Shown here in pieces: positions 6,973 through 13,773 of a stretch of 13,773 nt of DNA. Within the stretch, counting starts at the first letter, position 1, and every line of letters begins with the position of its first letter. The DNA lies in the NCBI GenBank assembly GCA_025352435.1, contig JANXTN010000228.1, forward strand, positions 1-13,773, given 5' to 3'. The notes beneath the pieces were generated by a model. That model searched no databases, was not told where the DNA came from, and worked only from the letters and a program-made list of their open reading frames with translations. This DNA is from Ferruginibacter sp. (GTDB taxonomy: Bacteria; Bacteroidota; Bacteroidia; Chitinophagales; Chitinophagaceae). The translations under genes and the position numbers were made by a program.

Positions 6973-8673
6973 TTATTTGGTGAATTTCCTTTTGCGTAGC
7001 CATTGAAAAATAAAAGCAAATAATAAAACAATCAAAACAGGCATCACAATATTGATCACTTGCCAGAGCGTTTTTTGTTCTGCGGTTTTTTTATTGTCCA
7101 ATAGTCTTACCACATAATCTTTTGCTTTTGCTTCACTCAGACCATTTTCGTTAATTAAGTAACCAAGGCAATTTTGCAAAAAATCTTTATTAGCAAAAGG
7201 CACCTGCGCCTGCGTTCCATAAGTATACACATTCATTCCCATCGGTATTGGGTTTCCCTTTACAACATTGTTCAATACCATATCTCCATCTCCAACCACA
7301 ATAATTTTATTGTTAGAAATACTTTGCGGCATAAACGAAACACCGTTTTGTTTTAAAGTATCTGCCATGGTTTGTGAAAGTCTATTGGCAAACATCGATT
7401 TGAATTTACCTTCCAACAAAACCGCAACAGGTACATTGCTTTTTTTGTATTTGGCATCTTGCGGAGCATTTACATTTTCAGCGCCGCTTATCACTGCCGG
7501 TGAGCCAAGCGTGCGTGCGTTAGCAGATGAACTTAATAAAACTGTTTTTGTAATTCCTTCTGCTTCTACCGTATCTAAGGAGTTTACAAATCGGCCTACC
7601 ACAAAACCCAGTCCCTTATTTAGCGGGTGTGTTCCTTTAGATTCCATTACTGGAAAATAATTCCATGGCAACAATTCAAACTGCCCGTTTCCATTTACAT
7701 CAAATGGTAAATAATCACATTGCAAATCCATTAGCAAGTCTGCATTTATGCGTGCCCCATAATTAAAAAACAGGTCATTCCATTTTAAATCCCTGTCAAA
7801 AGCAGTTACTTCATTTTTTATCTGTAGGCTATCCATTTCTGCATTTAATCTATCGGCAAACACAAGCAACTTTCCGCCATTCATTACATATTGGTCAAGC
7901 TTTAATTTTTCTTCGTCGGTGAAACTCATTGTTGGTTTTACAATAATGAGTGCTTTTATTTCTACAGGTAAAAACTTTGGTGCAGCAAGATTAAAAGTAA
8001 ACAATGTATAGTCAGGCTTCAATACATTTTCAACCAAATCGTAAGTATTAAAACGCCCAATATCAGGCTCACCATTCCCTGTAGCATAACCAATAACCGG
8101 CTTCTCTTTTTCACTAATTTTCGCCACCGCATCTGCTAGCCTATACTCGAGTAAAGCTTCTGCACTATTAATATCAGAAAAAGACATCAGCGGGGTTTTG
8201 CCCTTGTATAATTCTACAGGGATGGTTTTATTGCCATAATGCACAAGCGCAAATGGATATACATTTTGTTGCTGTTGTCCTTCCTTTAACTGGCTGGTCA
8301 GGTTAATGGGAAACATCCTCATAGAAGTTAAAGTATCCGCGTATGCTCTTTGTGTACCTGGCATCACTTCATCTGGACTAATAAAATTATACTGTATTTT
8401 TTTTCCTGCTACCTCTTTAAATTCTTTCAACATATCATTGGTAGAAGAAGATAATTGTCTAAATCCTGAAGGATAATTTCCTTTTAGAAATATATCAATT
8501 GTAACAGGAGCATCTAATTTGGCAAGCAGTTTCTTTGTAGCGCTGCTGAGGGTAAATCGTCTCTCATTTGTAAAATCTACCCTTGCATGAAACTGTGATG
8601 CAGCCCAGTTAACAGCAAACAAAATAACGAGTATTATAGGCACCCAAAACCTGTTGTTAAAAACTTTTGTCAT
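6973..8673 (-). CDS. gldG: Gliding-motility ABC transporter auxiliary protein GldG
   Basis: A 566-residue protein with an N-terminal membrane anchor (about 10-26), a large periplasmic part and a C-terminal membrane helix (about 541-558) ending in the basic tail RKRKFTK. This is the layout of GldG and related ABC_transp_aux proteins. The N-terminal motif FTNERRFTLSSAT and the central GYATGNGEPD segment fit the family. In Flavobacterium johnsoniae GldF and GldG act with the ATPase GldA and are needed for gliding; the transported substrate is unknown. The ATG overlaps the gldF stop codon by one base (TAATG), so translation is coupled. gldA is not in the window. Many Bacteroidota keep gldFG without visible gliding, so motility should not be assumed from this pair alone. 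Confidence 0.93.
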   Translation of the reverse strand: MTKVFNNRFWVPIILVILFAVNWAASQFHARVDFTNERRFTLSSATKKLLAKLDAPVTIDIFLKGNYPSGFRQLSSSTNDMLKEFKEVAGKKIQYNFISPDEVMPGTQRAYADTLTSMRMFPINLTSQLKEGQQQQNVYPFALVHYGNKTIPVELYKGKTPLMSFSDINSAEALLEYRLADAVAKISEKEKPVIGYATGNGEPDIGRFNTYDLVENVLKPDYTLFTFNLAAPKFLPVEIKALIIVKPTMSFTDEEKLKLDQYVMNGGKLLVFADRLNAEMDSLQIKNEVTAFDRDLKWNDLFFNYGARINADLLMDLQCDYLPFDVNGNGQFELLPWNYFPVMESKGTHPLNKGLGFVVGRFVNSLDTVEAEGITKTVLLSSSANARTLGSPAVISGAENVNAPQDAKYKKSNVPVAVLLEGKFKSMFANRLSQTMADTLKQNGVSFMPQSISNNKIIVVGDGDMVLNNVVKGNPIPMGMNVYTYGTQAQVPFANKDFLQNCLGYLINENGLSEAKAKDYVVRLLDNKKTAEQKTLWQVINIVMPVLIVLLFAFIFQWLRKRKFTK

Positions 8674-9395
8674 TATTTTTTACTGATCTTTTTAACGGTT
8701 ACCAATAAAAAAAAATAAATCACAGTCGCAAAATAAATCACATCTCTTGTATCTATTACTCCCCTGCTGACACTTCGATAATGAAAGTCAATACCAAACA
8801 TTTGTATGTAGTAATCAGTACCACCCGTAAATAAAGGCAACTTGCTCATGGCATTAAAACCATAATATAACAACAGGCAAACGAAACTGCTTATTAAAAA
8901 AGCTACAACAGCATTAGACGTAAAACCACTGCAACATAGACTTACAGCGGCAAAAACTGCCGCCAGTAAAAACAGTCCAACATAACTTCCCACTAATCCA
9001 CCTGAATCAATCCCAACTTGTGTTGCCAAAGTTTTTATTGTGAGCACATATAATATGGTTGGTACGATTACAAAAATCATCACCAATAAGATAGCGACAT
9101 ATTTACCCAATATTATTTGCCATGCTGTAAGAGGTTTTGTTTTAAGCAATTCAAAAGTGCCCGATTTAAATTCATCTGCTAAAGTATGCATGGTTAAAGC
9201 AGGTATTAAAAACATTAATACCCACGGGGCCATACTAAAGAATTCGGCTAAACTGGCGTAATTATTATCTAATATACTGCTACCCGGAAGAAGAAATAAA
9301 TATATGCTACAGACCAATAAAAAAAGAACGATGGCTATGTAGCCGGTGAGGTTACTGAAAAAACGGTTAAGTTCTTTAATGCAAATGCTGTACAT
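8673..9395 (-). CDS. gldF: Gliding-motility ABC transporter permease GldF
   Basis: A 240-residue ABC-2 type permease with six predicted membrane segments at about 17-36, 56-76, 98-120, 138-158, 163-183 and 217-235. The cytoplasmic motif TLADEFKSGTFELLKTKPLT after helix 2 is typical of the family and of the likely contact with the ATPase. It should pair with GldG, encoded immediately downstream, and with GldA encoded elsewhere. The ATG at 9395 is the first start before the first hydrophobic segment and gives the usual GldF length. It is the first gene of the minus-strand operon; I could not find a TAnnTTTG box in the 150 bp upstream. Confidence 0.93.
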   Translation of the reverse strand: MYSICIKELNRFFSNLTGYIAIVLFLLVCSIYLFLLPGSSILDNNYASLAEFFSMAPWVLMFLIPALTMHTLADEFKSGTFELLKTKPLTAWQIILGKYVAILLVMIFVIVPTILYVLTIKTLATQVGIDSGGLVGSYVGLFLLAAVFAAVSLCCSGFTSNAVVAFLISSFVCLLLYYGFNAMSKLPLFTGGTDYYIQMFGIDFHYRSVSRGVIDTRDVIYFATVIYFFLLVTVKKISKK

Positions 9396-9790
9396 GCTTG
9401 TTATCTAATTGCTGCAATTTACTGTTTAACTATTTAATTATTCTTTGTAAATTGAGTAATAGAATTATCAATGCAGCATATTCAATTGATTTAATGTCTA
9501 ATGATTGCAAGTAAATTTAAAAAATATTAAACGACCTATTTGATATGCAATCGTAGCGATCAATATTGCTTTTACAACAGTTTTCTCAACACTAATTGCT
9601 GTTCCCCTCTTTTATTTAAGGAGGGGATTTTTTTGCTATATACAAAAAGTAGTCGGTCATAAAAAAGCTATTTTATTTATTACTAATTGAGTTTCCAATT
9701 ATAGATTTTAATTAAATTCAATATCTATTTAATAGCATTTTAAATTTTTAAAGATTAGAAAACTATTTTTTATTTTCATACGCGGCTTTA
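9396..9790. other. Gene-poor spacer between gldF and the metalloprotease
   Basis: This is about 395 bp of very AT-rich DNA with no reading frame longer than about ten codons from an ATG on the plus strand. It must hold the promoter of the gldF operon and that of the metalloprotease, yet no TAnnTTTG box was found for either. It contains a clear plus-strand terminator (9603-9634) with no gene in front, and in its last 40 bases the coding sequence of the metalloprotease signal peptide without a standard start codon. Confidence 0.6.
9603..9634 (+). terminator. Orphan intrinsic terminator
   Basis: TCCCCTC (9603-9609) pairs with GAGGGGA (9621-9627), with an optional inner CTT/AAG, and is followed by seven T (9628-9634). 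The polarity is plus-strand: the minus strand has no T-run after the stem. No plus-strand gene lies upstream before the divergent gldF. It therefore ends either a small RNA starting in about 9400-9590 or a leader transcript of the metalloprotease gene, about 155 bp downstream. Confidence 0.7.
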
Positions 9791-10732
9791 GTGATTACAA
9801 GTTGTACAAAAGGCTCTTTTTCTGAAGAGGAAAATGCTTCTTTATCTAGCAGTACGCCTACATTAAATCATAGAAGTCGTGCTGCGCAGGAAGTGTTACA
9901 ACAACAATTAACGGACGACCCTACGCTTGCGTCCCGCATGGAAGCCATTGAACAATTTACATCCCCTTACCAGCAAGATCTACCTGCCTTTAAGTTACTA
10001 AAAAATGGGAATATTGAAATACCTGTGGTTGTAAATGTGGTATATAATAACGAAGCTGAAAATATTTTTTTAAGTCAAATAAAATCTCAAATAGATATTT
10101 TAAATGCAGATTATAGTGGAACAAATAAGGATATTTCTCAAGTACCTTCTTATTTTGTTCCCGTAAAAGCAGGTGATGTACATGTTCGTTTTAAGCTAGA
10201 TACTGTCATTAGGGTTTTATCTAAAAAAACAAGTTTTGGAACAAATGATGGAGTGAAAAAAATTGCCGGGGGTGGCATTACACCTACAGACCCAGAAACA
10301 AAGTTAAATATGTGGACTTGTAACTTAAGCAATGGCATTTTGGGATATGCACAATTTCCAGGTGGTAAACCTGCAACTGATGGTGTAGTCATTTTATACA
10401 ATGCATTTGGTATAACTAATCTATTTCCATATAACCTTGGCCGTACTGCTACGCATGAAGTTGGCCACTGGTTAAACCTTCGCCATATTTGGGGCGATGC
10501 ACAATTTGGTGATGATTTTGTTGGAGACACTCCTTTGCACACTGGTGCAAACTTTGGTTGCCCTGCAAGTGGTGCAAGAAGCAGTTGCTCAGGTTCTCCT
10601 GTAATGATGACAATGAATTACATGGACTACACAGATCATCTTTGTATGTACATGTTCAGTGCAGGTCAAAAATCTCGAATGAACGCTACTTTTGTTGCCG
10701 GTGGACCAAGAAATTCTTTTGCTCAGCCCTAA
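9791..10732 (+). CDS. M43 (pappalysin-type) zinc metalloprotease, lipoprotein-like
   Basis: Extracellular or surface zinc protease of the M43 family. From the GTG at 9791 it has 313 residues. Zinc site HEVGHWLNLRH supplies His222, Glu223, His226 and His232, followed by IWGD; the Met-turn is NYMDY with Met278, and SAGQKSRMNA closes the catalytic domain as in other M43 enzymes. Four cysteines after residue 170 (177, 257, 266, 285) could form disulfides. The first residues MITSC contain a lipobox without its hydrophobic region. The missing part is encoded in frame from 9752 (reading NYFLFSYAALVITSC), but no ATG, GTG or TTG lies there before an upstream TAA at 9749. The start may be non-standard, mutated or misread. 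The catalytic domain looks intact. It converges on iscA. Confidence 0.88.
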   Translation: MITSCTKGSFSEEENASLSSSTPTLNHRSRAAQEVLQQQLTDDPTLASRMEAIEQFTSPYQQDLPAFKLLKNGNIEIPVVVNVVYNNEAENIFLSQIKSQIDILNADYSGTNKDISQVPSYFVPVKAGDVHVRFKLDTVIRVLSKKTSFGTNDGVKKIAGGGITPTDPETKLNMWTCNLSNGILGYAQFPGGKPATDGVVILYNAFGITNLFPYNLGRTATHEVGHWLNLRHIWGDAQFGDDFVGDTPLHTGANFGCPASGARSSCSGSPVMMTMNYMDYTDHLCMYMFSAGQKSRMNATFVAGGPRNSFAQP

Positions 10733-10797
10733 TCAAATCATACACTTATTTTAGAAACGTAAGATTGTTCTTCCGCTTTTTTAGTGTCTTACACTCA

Positions 10798-10830
10798 AAA
10801 AGACCTCTTCTAATTGAAGAAGTTTTTCTT
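10798..10830. terminator. Two-way terminator between converging genes
   Basis: TCTTC (10806-10810) / GAAGA (10816-10820) around TAATT is extended, after one mismatch, by pairs of the flanking A-run with TTTTT (10823-10827). On plus the stem runs into TTTTTCTTTT; on minus it runs into CTTTTTGAG. It can end both the metalloprotease and the iscA transcripts. Confidence 0.5.
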
Positions 10831-10858
10831 TTATCATTTTATTAATAAAGGCTATTAA

Positions 10859-11215
10859 TTACACGGCAAAACTTTCACCACAACCACAGCTTCTACTTGC
10901 ATTTGGGTTATTGAAAAAGAAACCTTTTCCGTTCAAGCCATCACTGAATTCCAATTCTGTATTTACGAGGTAAAGGAAACTCTTTAGATCTGTTACAATC
11001 TTCACACCCTTGTCTTCAAATACCTGGTCCATTAATTTTACTTCGTTGTCAAAATCCATTTTATAACTCAAGCCGCTGCAACCACCACCTACTACACCTA
11101 CTCTTAAAAAGTAGGTTTCATCATCTGCCACACCGCCCTCAGCCATTAAGTTTAAGACCTTTTGCTTTGCCTTATCCGAAATATAAATCGCATTCGCATT
11201 ATCCGTTGCTACCAT
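10859..11215 (-). CDS. iscA: A-type iron-sulfur carrier (IscA/SufA/ErpA family)
   Basis: A cytoplasmic A-type carrier of 118 residues that receives Fe-S clusters or iron and passes clusters to target apoproteins. The three conserved cysteine ligands are present: Cys46 in GGGCSGLSY, and Cys110 and Cys112 in SCGCGESF near the C-terminus. Length and layout match the family. It is the last gene of the iscS-iscU-iscA series, 98 bp after iscU on the same strand, which favours the IscA name over SufA or ErpA; sequence alone separates these poorly. The ATG at 11215 gives the short variable N-terminus usual for the family. The gene ends before the two-way terminator. Confidence 0.93.
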   Translation of the reverse strand: MVATDNANAIYISDKAKQKVLNLMAEGGVADDETYFLRVGVVGGGCSGLSYKMDFDNEVKLMDQVFEDKGVKIVTDLKSFLYLVNTELEFSDGLNGKGFFFNNPNASRSCGCGESFAV

Positions 11216-11275
11216 AATATATAAATTCTTTGATCAAATGATAGTAAAATCAAAATCTAAGCCTTAAGCTAATAT

Positions 11276-11860
11276 ATTTGCAAATTTTCCTATTTGCTCA
11301 TTTTCACACGCTCCTAATGCACTACGCTTTCTTCAAACTTTATTGCCTCTTTACCATTCTTCACACGGTAATCATTAATCGCTGCTTTTATAGCATCTTC
11401 TGCTAATACAGAACAGTGAATTTTTACAGGAGGTAAATTCAATTCTTCTACAAAATCCATATTATCTACAGTAAGCGCCTCATCTACACTTTTACCTTTT
11501 AGCCACTCTGTAGCTAATGACGAAGATGCAATAGCAGAACCGCATCCAAAGGTTTTAAACTTTGCATCTGTAATAATTCCTGTTGCATCATCAACCTGTA
11601 TTTGCAGGCGCATCACATCACCACACTCCGGTGCACCTACTAGTCCTGTTCCTACGCTTTTATCTGCTTTATCAAGCGTTCCTACGTTCTTAGGATTTTG
11701 ATAATGATCTATTAATTTTTCTGAGTATGCCATGATAAGAAAATTTGAAAATGTTTCAATTTGCAAATCTGCAAATTGATTATGCTTGCTACTTTATTAT
11801 TTTATTTATAAATTTTTAAACCTCGTTGCTTTCATTTGCAAATTTTCACATTTGCCTATT
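11276..11860. repeat. TTTGCAAAT-type repeats in both isc spacers
   Basis: The same 14-mer ATTTGCAAATTTTC occurs at 11276-11289 (after iscU) and at 11834-11847 (after iscS). Related units follow each copy: CTATTTGCTCATTTTC at 11290-11305 and ACATTTGCCTATT at 11848-11860. A third set lies just before the iscU start, with TTTGAAAATG and TTTGCAAATCTGCAAATT at 11744-11778. All are outside genes; the coordinates given span the iscU gene between them. Confidence 0.5.
11314..11733 (-). CDS. iscU: Iron-sulfur cluster scaffold protein IscU
   Basis: Scaffold on which IscS-derived sulfur and iron are built into a [2Fe-2S] cluster. From the ATG at 11733 (MAYSEKLIDHYQNPKN) it has 139 residues, close to the usual 128-150. 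The frame is open 11 codons further up, but those residues are not conserved and run into the repeat-rich spacer. Ligands are visible: Cys37 and Asp39 in PECGD, Cys64 in GCGSAIASS, and His106-Cys107 in KIHCSVLAED. LPPVK at 100-104 is the binding site for the chaperone HscA, so an HscA/HscB system is expected elsewhere in the genome. It is 130 bp after iscS on the same strand. Confidence 0.95.
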   Translation of the reverse strand: MAYSEKLIDHYQNPKNVGTLDKADKSVGTGLVGAPECGDVMRLQIQVDDATGIITDAKFKTFGCGSAIASSSLATEWLKGKSVDEALTVDNMDFVEELNLPPVKIHCSVLAEDAIKAAINDYRVKNGKEAIKFEESVVH

Positions 11861-11863
11861 GAT

Positions 11864-13081
11864 TTAATGCGCTGCCCACTCAATACTATTCAAATCAATA
11901 CCCTCTTTATACATTTCCCACAGTGGGCTCATTTCTCTTAACTTAATTACTGTTTCACTGATCGCCTTCACGGTGTAATCTATCTGCTCGTCTGTTGTAA
12001 ATCTGCCTAAGCCAAAACGAAGCGAACTGTGTGCCAGGTCATCTCCCAAGCCTAATGCCTTTAAAACATAAGATGGTTCTAAAGAAGCCGATGTACATGC
12101 CGAGCCTGAGCTCAATGCAATATTCTTATTAAAGCCCATCAATAATCCTTCACCCTCTACATGCTTAAAAGAAATATTGGTTACATGAGGTAAACGATGT
12201 TCTCTGCTACCGTTCACATAAGCTTCTTCTAATAACAAAAGGGCATTCTCTAATTTGTCCCTCATCTTGCTGATACGCTTTGTATCCGCTTCCATATCTA
12301 ACATGCACAACTCGCAAGCTTTACCCATACCTACAATCCCCGGTACGTTCAATGTGCCACTGCGCATTCCACGCTCATGACCACCGCCATCCATCTGTGC
12401 CGTAACTTTTACACGAGGGTTTTTTCTGCGTACATACAACGCACCAACTCCTTTCGGACCGTACATTTTATGAGCGGTAAAAGCCATAATATCAATCCCG
12501 TCTTTATTCACATCTACAGGTATTTTACCTACTGCCTGCGTAGCATCTGTAAACAACAATACACCATGCTTTTTAGCGATAGCGCTTATTTCTCTTATCG
12601 GCATTATTGTACCAATTTCATTATTGGCCCACATAATAGATATCAAAATAGTTGTAGGCTTTATTGCAGCCTCCAGTTCTTTTAAGTCGATTAACCCATC
12701 AGCTTTTACCTGCAAATAAGTTACTTCACCACCTTGCTTTTCAATGTGCTTGCACGTATCTAATACAGCCTTGTGCTCGGTAGTTGCAGTAATTATATGA
12801 TTACCCTTTTGTGCATACATTTCAAAAACACCTTTTATTCCAAGGTTATCTCCTTCCGTAGCACCACTTGTAAAAATAATTTCTTTCGGGTCAGCACCTA
12901 TCAATTTTGCCACTTGCTCTCTCGCATAATCTACTGCTTCTTCTGCCTTCCAGCCAAAAGGATGATTACGGCTTGCCGCATTGCCATAATCTTCTAAAAA
13001 GTATGGAGTCATCGCTTCCAACACCCTCGGGTCCATCGGTGTAGTAGCGTTGTTATCTAAATATATCGGTAATTTCAACAT
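11864..13081 (-). CDS. iscS: Cysteine desulfurase IscS
   Basis: PLP enzyme that converts L-cysteine to alanine and passes the sulfur as persulfide to IscU and other acceptors. From ATG at 13081 it has 405 residues and begins [15 protein letters not shown], the conserved family N-terminus. PLP Lys205 lies in [11 protein letters not shown]; the catalytic Cys329 lies in [16 protein letters not shown] on the mobile loop. Other signatures are TSGATEGDN and [14 protein letters not shown]. The frame could start at a TTG at 13108, but that codon lies inside the -7 promoter box, so the ATG is preferred. It is the first gene of the isc series; no iscR precedes it. Upstream is the divergent epimerase gene. 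Confidence 0.96.
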   Translation of the reverse strand: MLKLPIYLDNNATTPMDPRVLEAMTPYFLEDYGNAASRNHPFGWKAEEAVDYAREQVAKLIGADPKEIIFTSGATEGDNLGIKGVFEMYAQKGNHIITATTEHKAVLDTCKHIEKQGGEVTYLQVKADGLIDLKELEAAIKPTTILISIMWANNEIGTIMPIREISAIAKKHGVLLFTDATQAVGKIPVDVNKDGIDIMAFTAHKMYGPKGVGALYVRRKNPRVKVTAQMDGGGHERGMRSGTLNVPGIVGMGKACELCMLDMEADTKRISKMRDKLENALLLLEEAYVNGSREHRLPHVTNISFKHVEGEGLLMGFNKNIALSSGSACTSASLEPSYVLKALGLGDDLAHSSLRFGLGRFTTDEQIDYTVKAISETVIKLREMSPLWEMYKEGIDLNSIEWAAH

Positions 13082-13105
13082 TGTCTTTCCTGTTTTATTA
13101 ATATA

Positions 13106-13113
13106 CAAATTTA
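13106..13113 (-). promoter_or_regulatory. -7 promoter box TAAATTTG for iscS
   Basis: On the minus strand TAAATTTG matches the Bacteroidota -7 consensus TAnnTTTG and lies 24 bp before the iscS ATG, giving a leader of roughly 20 bases. The -33 element is not clear. The 77-bp spacer must also hold the divergent epimerase promoter; TACTTTAG at 13126-13133 on plus is a weak candidate for it. Confidence 0.55.
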
Positions 13114-13158
13114 CTACAATCGTTCTACTTTAGCGTTACCATTAAAGAAAATATAACT

Positions 13159-13563
13159 ATGCTACAACCAGAACACATAGGTATCGCCGTTAAGAATTTA
13201 TCAATATCTGTTCCGCTGTTCGAAAAACTGCTGAATAGTCAGTGTTACAAGACAGAAACGGTGCAGTCTGAACAGGTAAACACTGCGTTTTTCAAAACCG
13301 GACAAACAAAGATTGAATTGCTGGAAAGTACAAATACCGATGGCGTTATAGCAAAATTTATTGACCGCAAAGGCGAAGGTATCCACCACATAGCTTTTGA
13401 AGTAACCGATATTCTTGCAGAAATGAAACGCCTGCAAGAGGAAGGATTTGTTTTGCTAAATGAAACACCAAAAGACGGAGCAGATAATAAACTTGTTTGC
13501 TTCCTTCACCCAAAAGGTACAAACGGTGTTTTAATTGAATTGTGTCAGGAAAAGACTCAGTAA
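13159..13563 (+). CDS. mce: Methylmalonyl-CoA epimerase
   Basis: Small cytoplasmic enzyme that interconverts (R)- and (S)-methylmalonyl-CoA, linking propionyl-CoA and succinyl-CoA metabolism with methylmalonyl-CoA mutase. At 134 residues it has the family length and the two-module vicinal-oxygen-chelate fold. The N-terminal EHIGIAVKNL supplies metal ligand His6; KIELLES at 51-57 falls at the second ligand position; GIHHIAFEV at 75-83 supplies His76 or His77; VLIELCQE supplies Glu127. ATG at 13159 is the natural start. The gene is transcribed away from iscS; no mutase or carboxylase gene is in view. Other VOC-family functions are possible, but the overall pattern is that of the epimerase. Confidence 0.9.
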   Translation: MLQPEHIGIAVKNLSISVPLFEKLLNSQCYKTETVQSEQVNTAFFKTGQTKIELLESTNTDGVIAKFIDRKGEGIHHIAFEVTDILAEMKRLQEEGFVLLNETPKDGADNKLVCFLHPKGTNGVLIELCQEKTQ

Positions 13564-13773
13564 TTTTTCATTTACAAAAGATTAAGGCCTCAAATGAGTT
13601 GCGGCAATCTTACTCCGCCAAAAGCACATGGAACTAAAGCCATCTTCATTAAAAAATGGAAAAACAAAACCTACTGTAAAGCCAAATCAGTATCATTGAA
13701 AAAAGTGCAAAGCAATATCGGCATCAATACCTGTACACTGTAAAGTTTTTTCGGTACAAGACACACCAAACAC
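13564..13773. other. Right-end stretch with two doubtful, mutually exclusive reading frames
   Basis: On the plus strand ATG 13594 to TAA 13743 encodes 49 residues, very basic, starting MSCGNLTPPK, with no family I recognise. On the minus strand the exactly complementary frame is open from the window edge to TAA at 13582-13584 except for two stops close together (TGA at 13693-13695 and 13687-13689); its reading (for example GFVFPFFNEDG and RSKIAATHLRP) looks at least as protein-like. It could be the decayed 3' end of a minus-strand gene entering from the right. Neither is well supported. Confidence 0.25.

Noticed and set aside
7268..7660. Plus-strand frame of 130 codons inside gldG
   Set aside because: It is a shadow of gldG on the opposite strand with no independent support.
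10150..10542. Minus-strand frame of 130 codons inside the metalloprotease
   Set aside because: It lies antisense to the conserved HEXXH-containing region, which is clearly coding on the plus strand.
11734..11766. Longer IscU start at 11766
   Set aside because: The 11 added residues lie in the TTTGAAAAT repeat region and precede the conserved family N-terminus MAYSEKLIDHY.
1..13773. CRISPR array, replication origin or complete insertion sequence
   Set aside because: No regularly spaced long repeats, iteron/DnaA-box cluster or transposase gene was seen on either strand.

Overview
The window is AT-rich DNA from a member of the Bacteroidota, most likely the Chitinophagales/Chitinophagaceae; that rank is an inference from gene content and style. 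The evidence is the gliding ABC-transporter pair gldF-gldG, a MurF-alanine racemase fusion of the Bacteroidota type, an M43 metalloprotease with a lipoprotein-like N-terminus, TAnnTTTG promoter boxes, and the lack of clear Shine-Dalgarno sites.

Left end (1-922): a gene tail cut by the window edge, an unrecognised acidic 160-residue protein, then a tRNA-Pro(TGG) fragment that keeps only the 3' part of the gene and is followed by its terminator. A 3'-only tRNA fragment is the usual scar of a tyrosine-recombinase integration. I therefore read 1-865 as the end of an integrated island whose other end lies outside the window. Just outside is a cluster of short CACCC-type repeats that may be a relic of an IS end.

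Middle (1188-9395): all genes are on the minus strand. In transcription order these are gldF, gldG, terC, murF-alr, lspA and a repeat-containing lipoprotein that ends at a strong terminator. The first four are tightly spaced (1-nt overlap, 3 bp, 18 bp) and look like one operon. The group concerns the cell envelope: gliding/secretion ABC transporter, metal export, D-Ala-D-Ala supply and ligation, and lipoprotein maturation.

Right part: a gene-poor stretch (9396-9790) holds a plus-strand intrinsic terminator with no gene in front of it. The plus-strand M43 metalloprotease follows; its signal peptide is encoded but lacks a normal start codon. It converges through a two-way terminator on the minus-strand isc genes (iscS, iscU, iscA). 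Divergent from iscS is methylmalonyl-CoA epimerase. The last 200 bases hold only doubtful reading frames.

Most of the window is core chromosome. The unusual parts are the island scar, the orphan terminator, the metalloprotease N-terminus and the repeats in the isc spacers. I found no clear new multi-gene system; the best place to look for one is the island running off the left edge.
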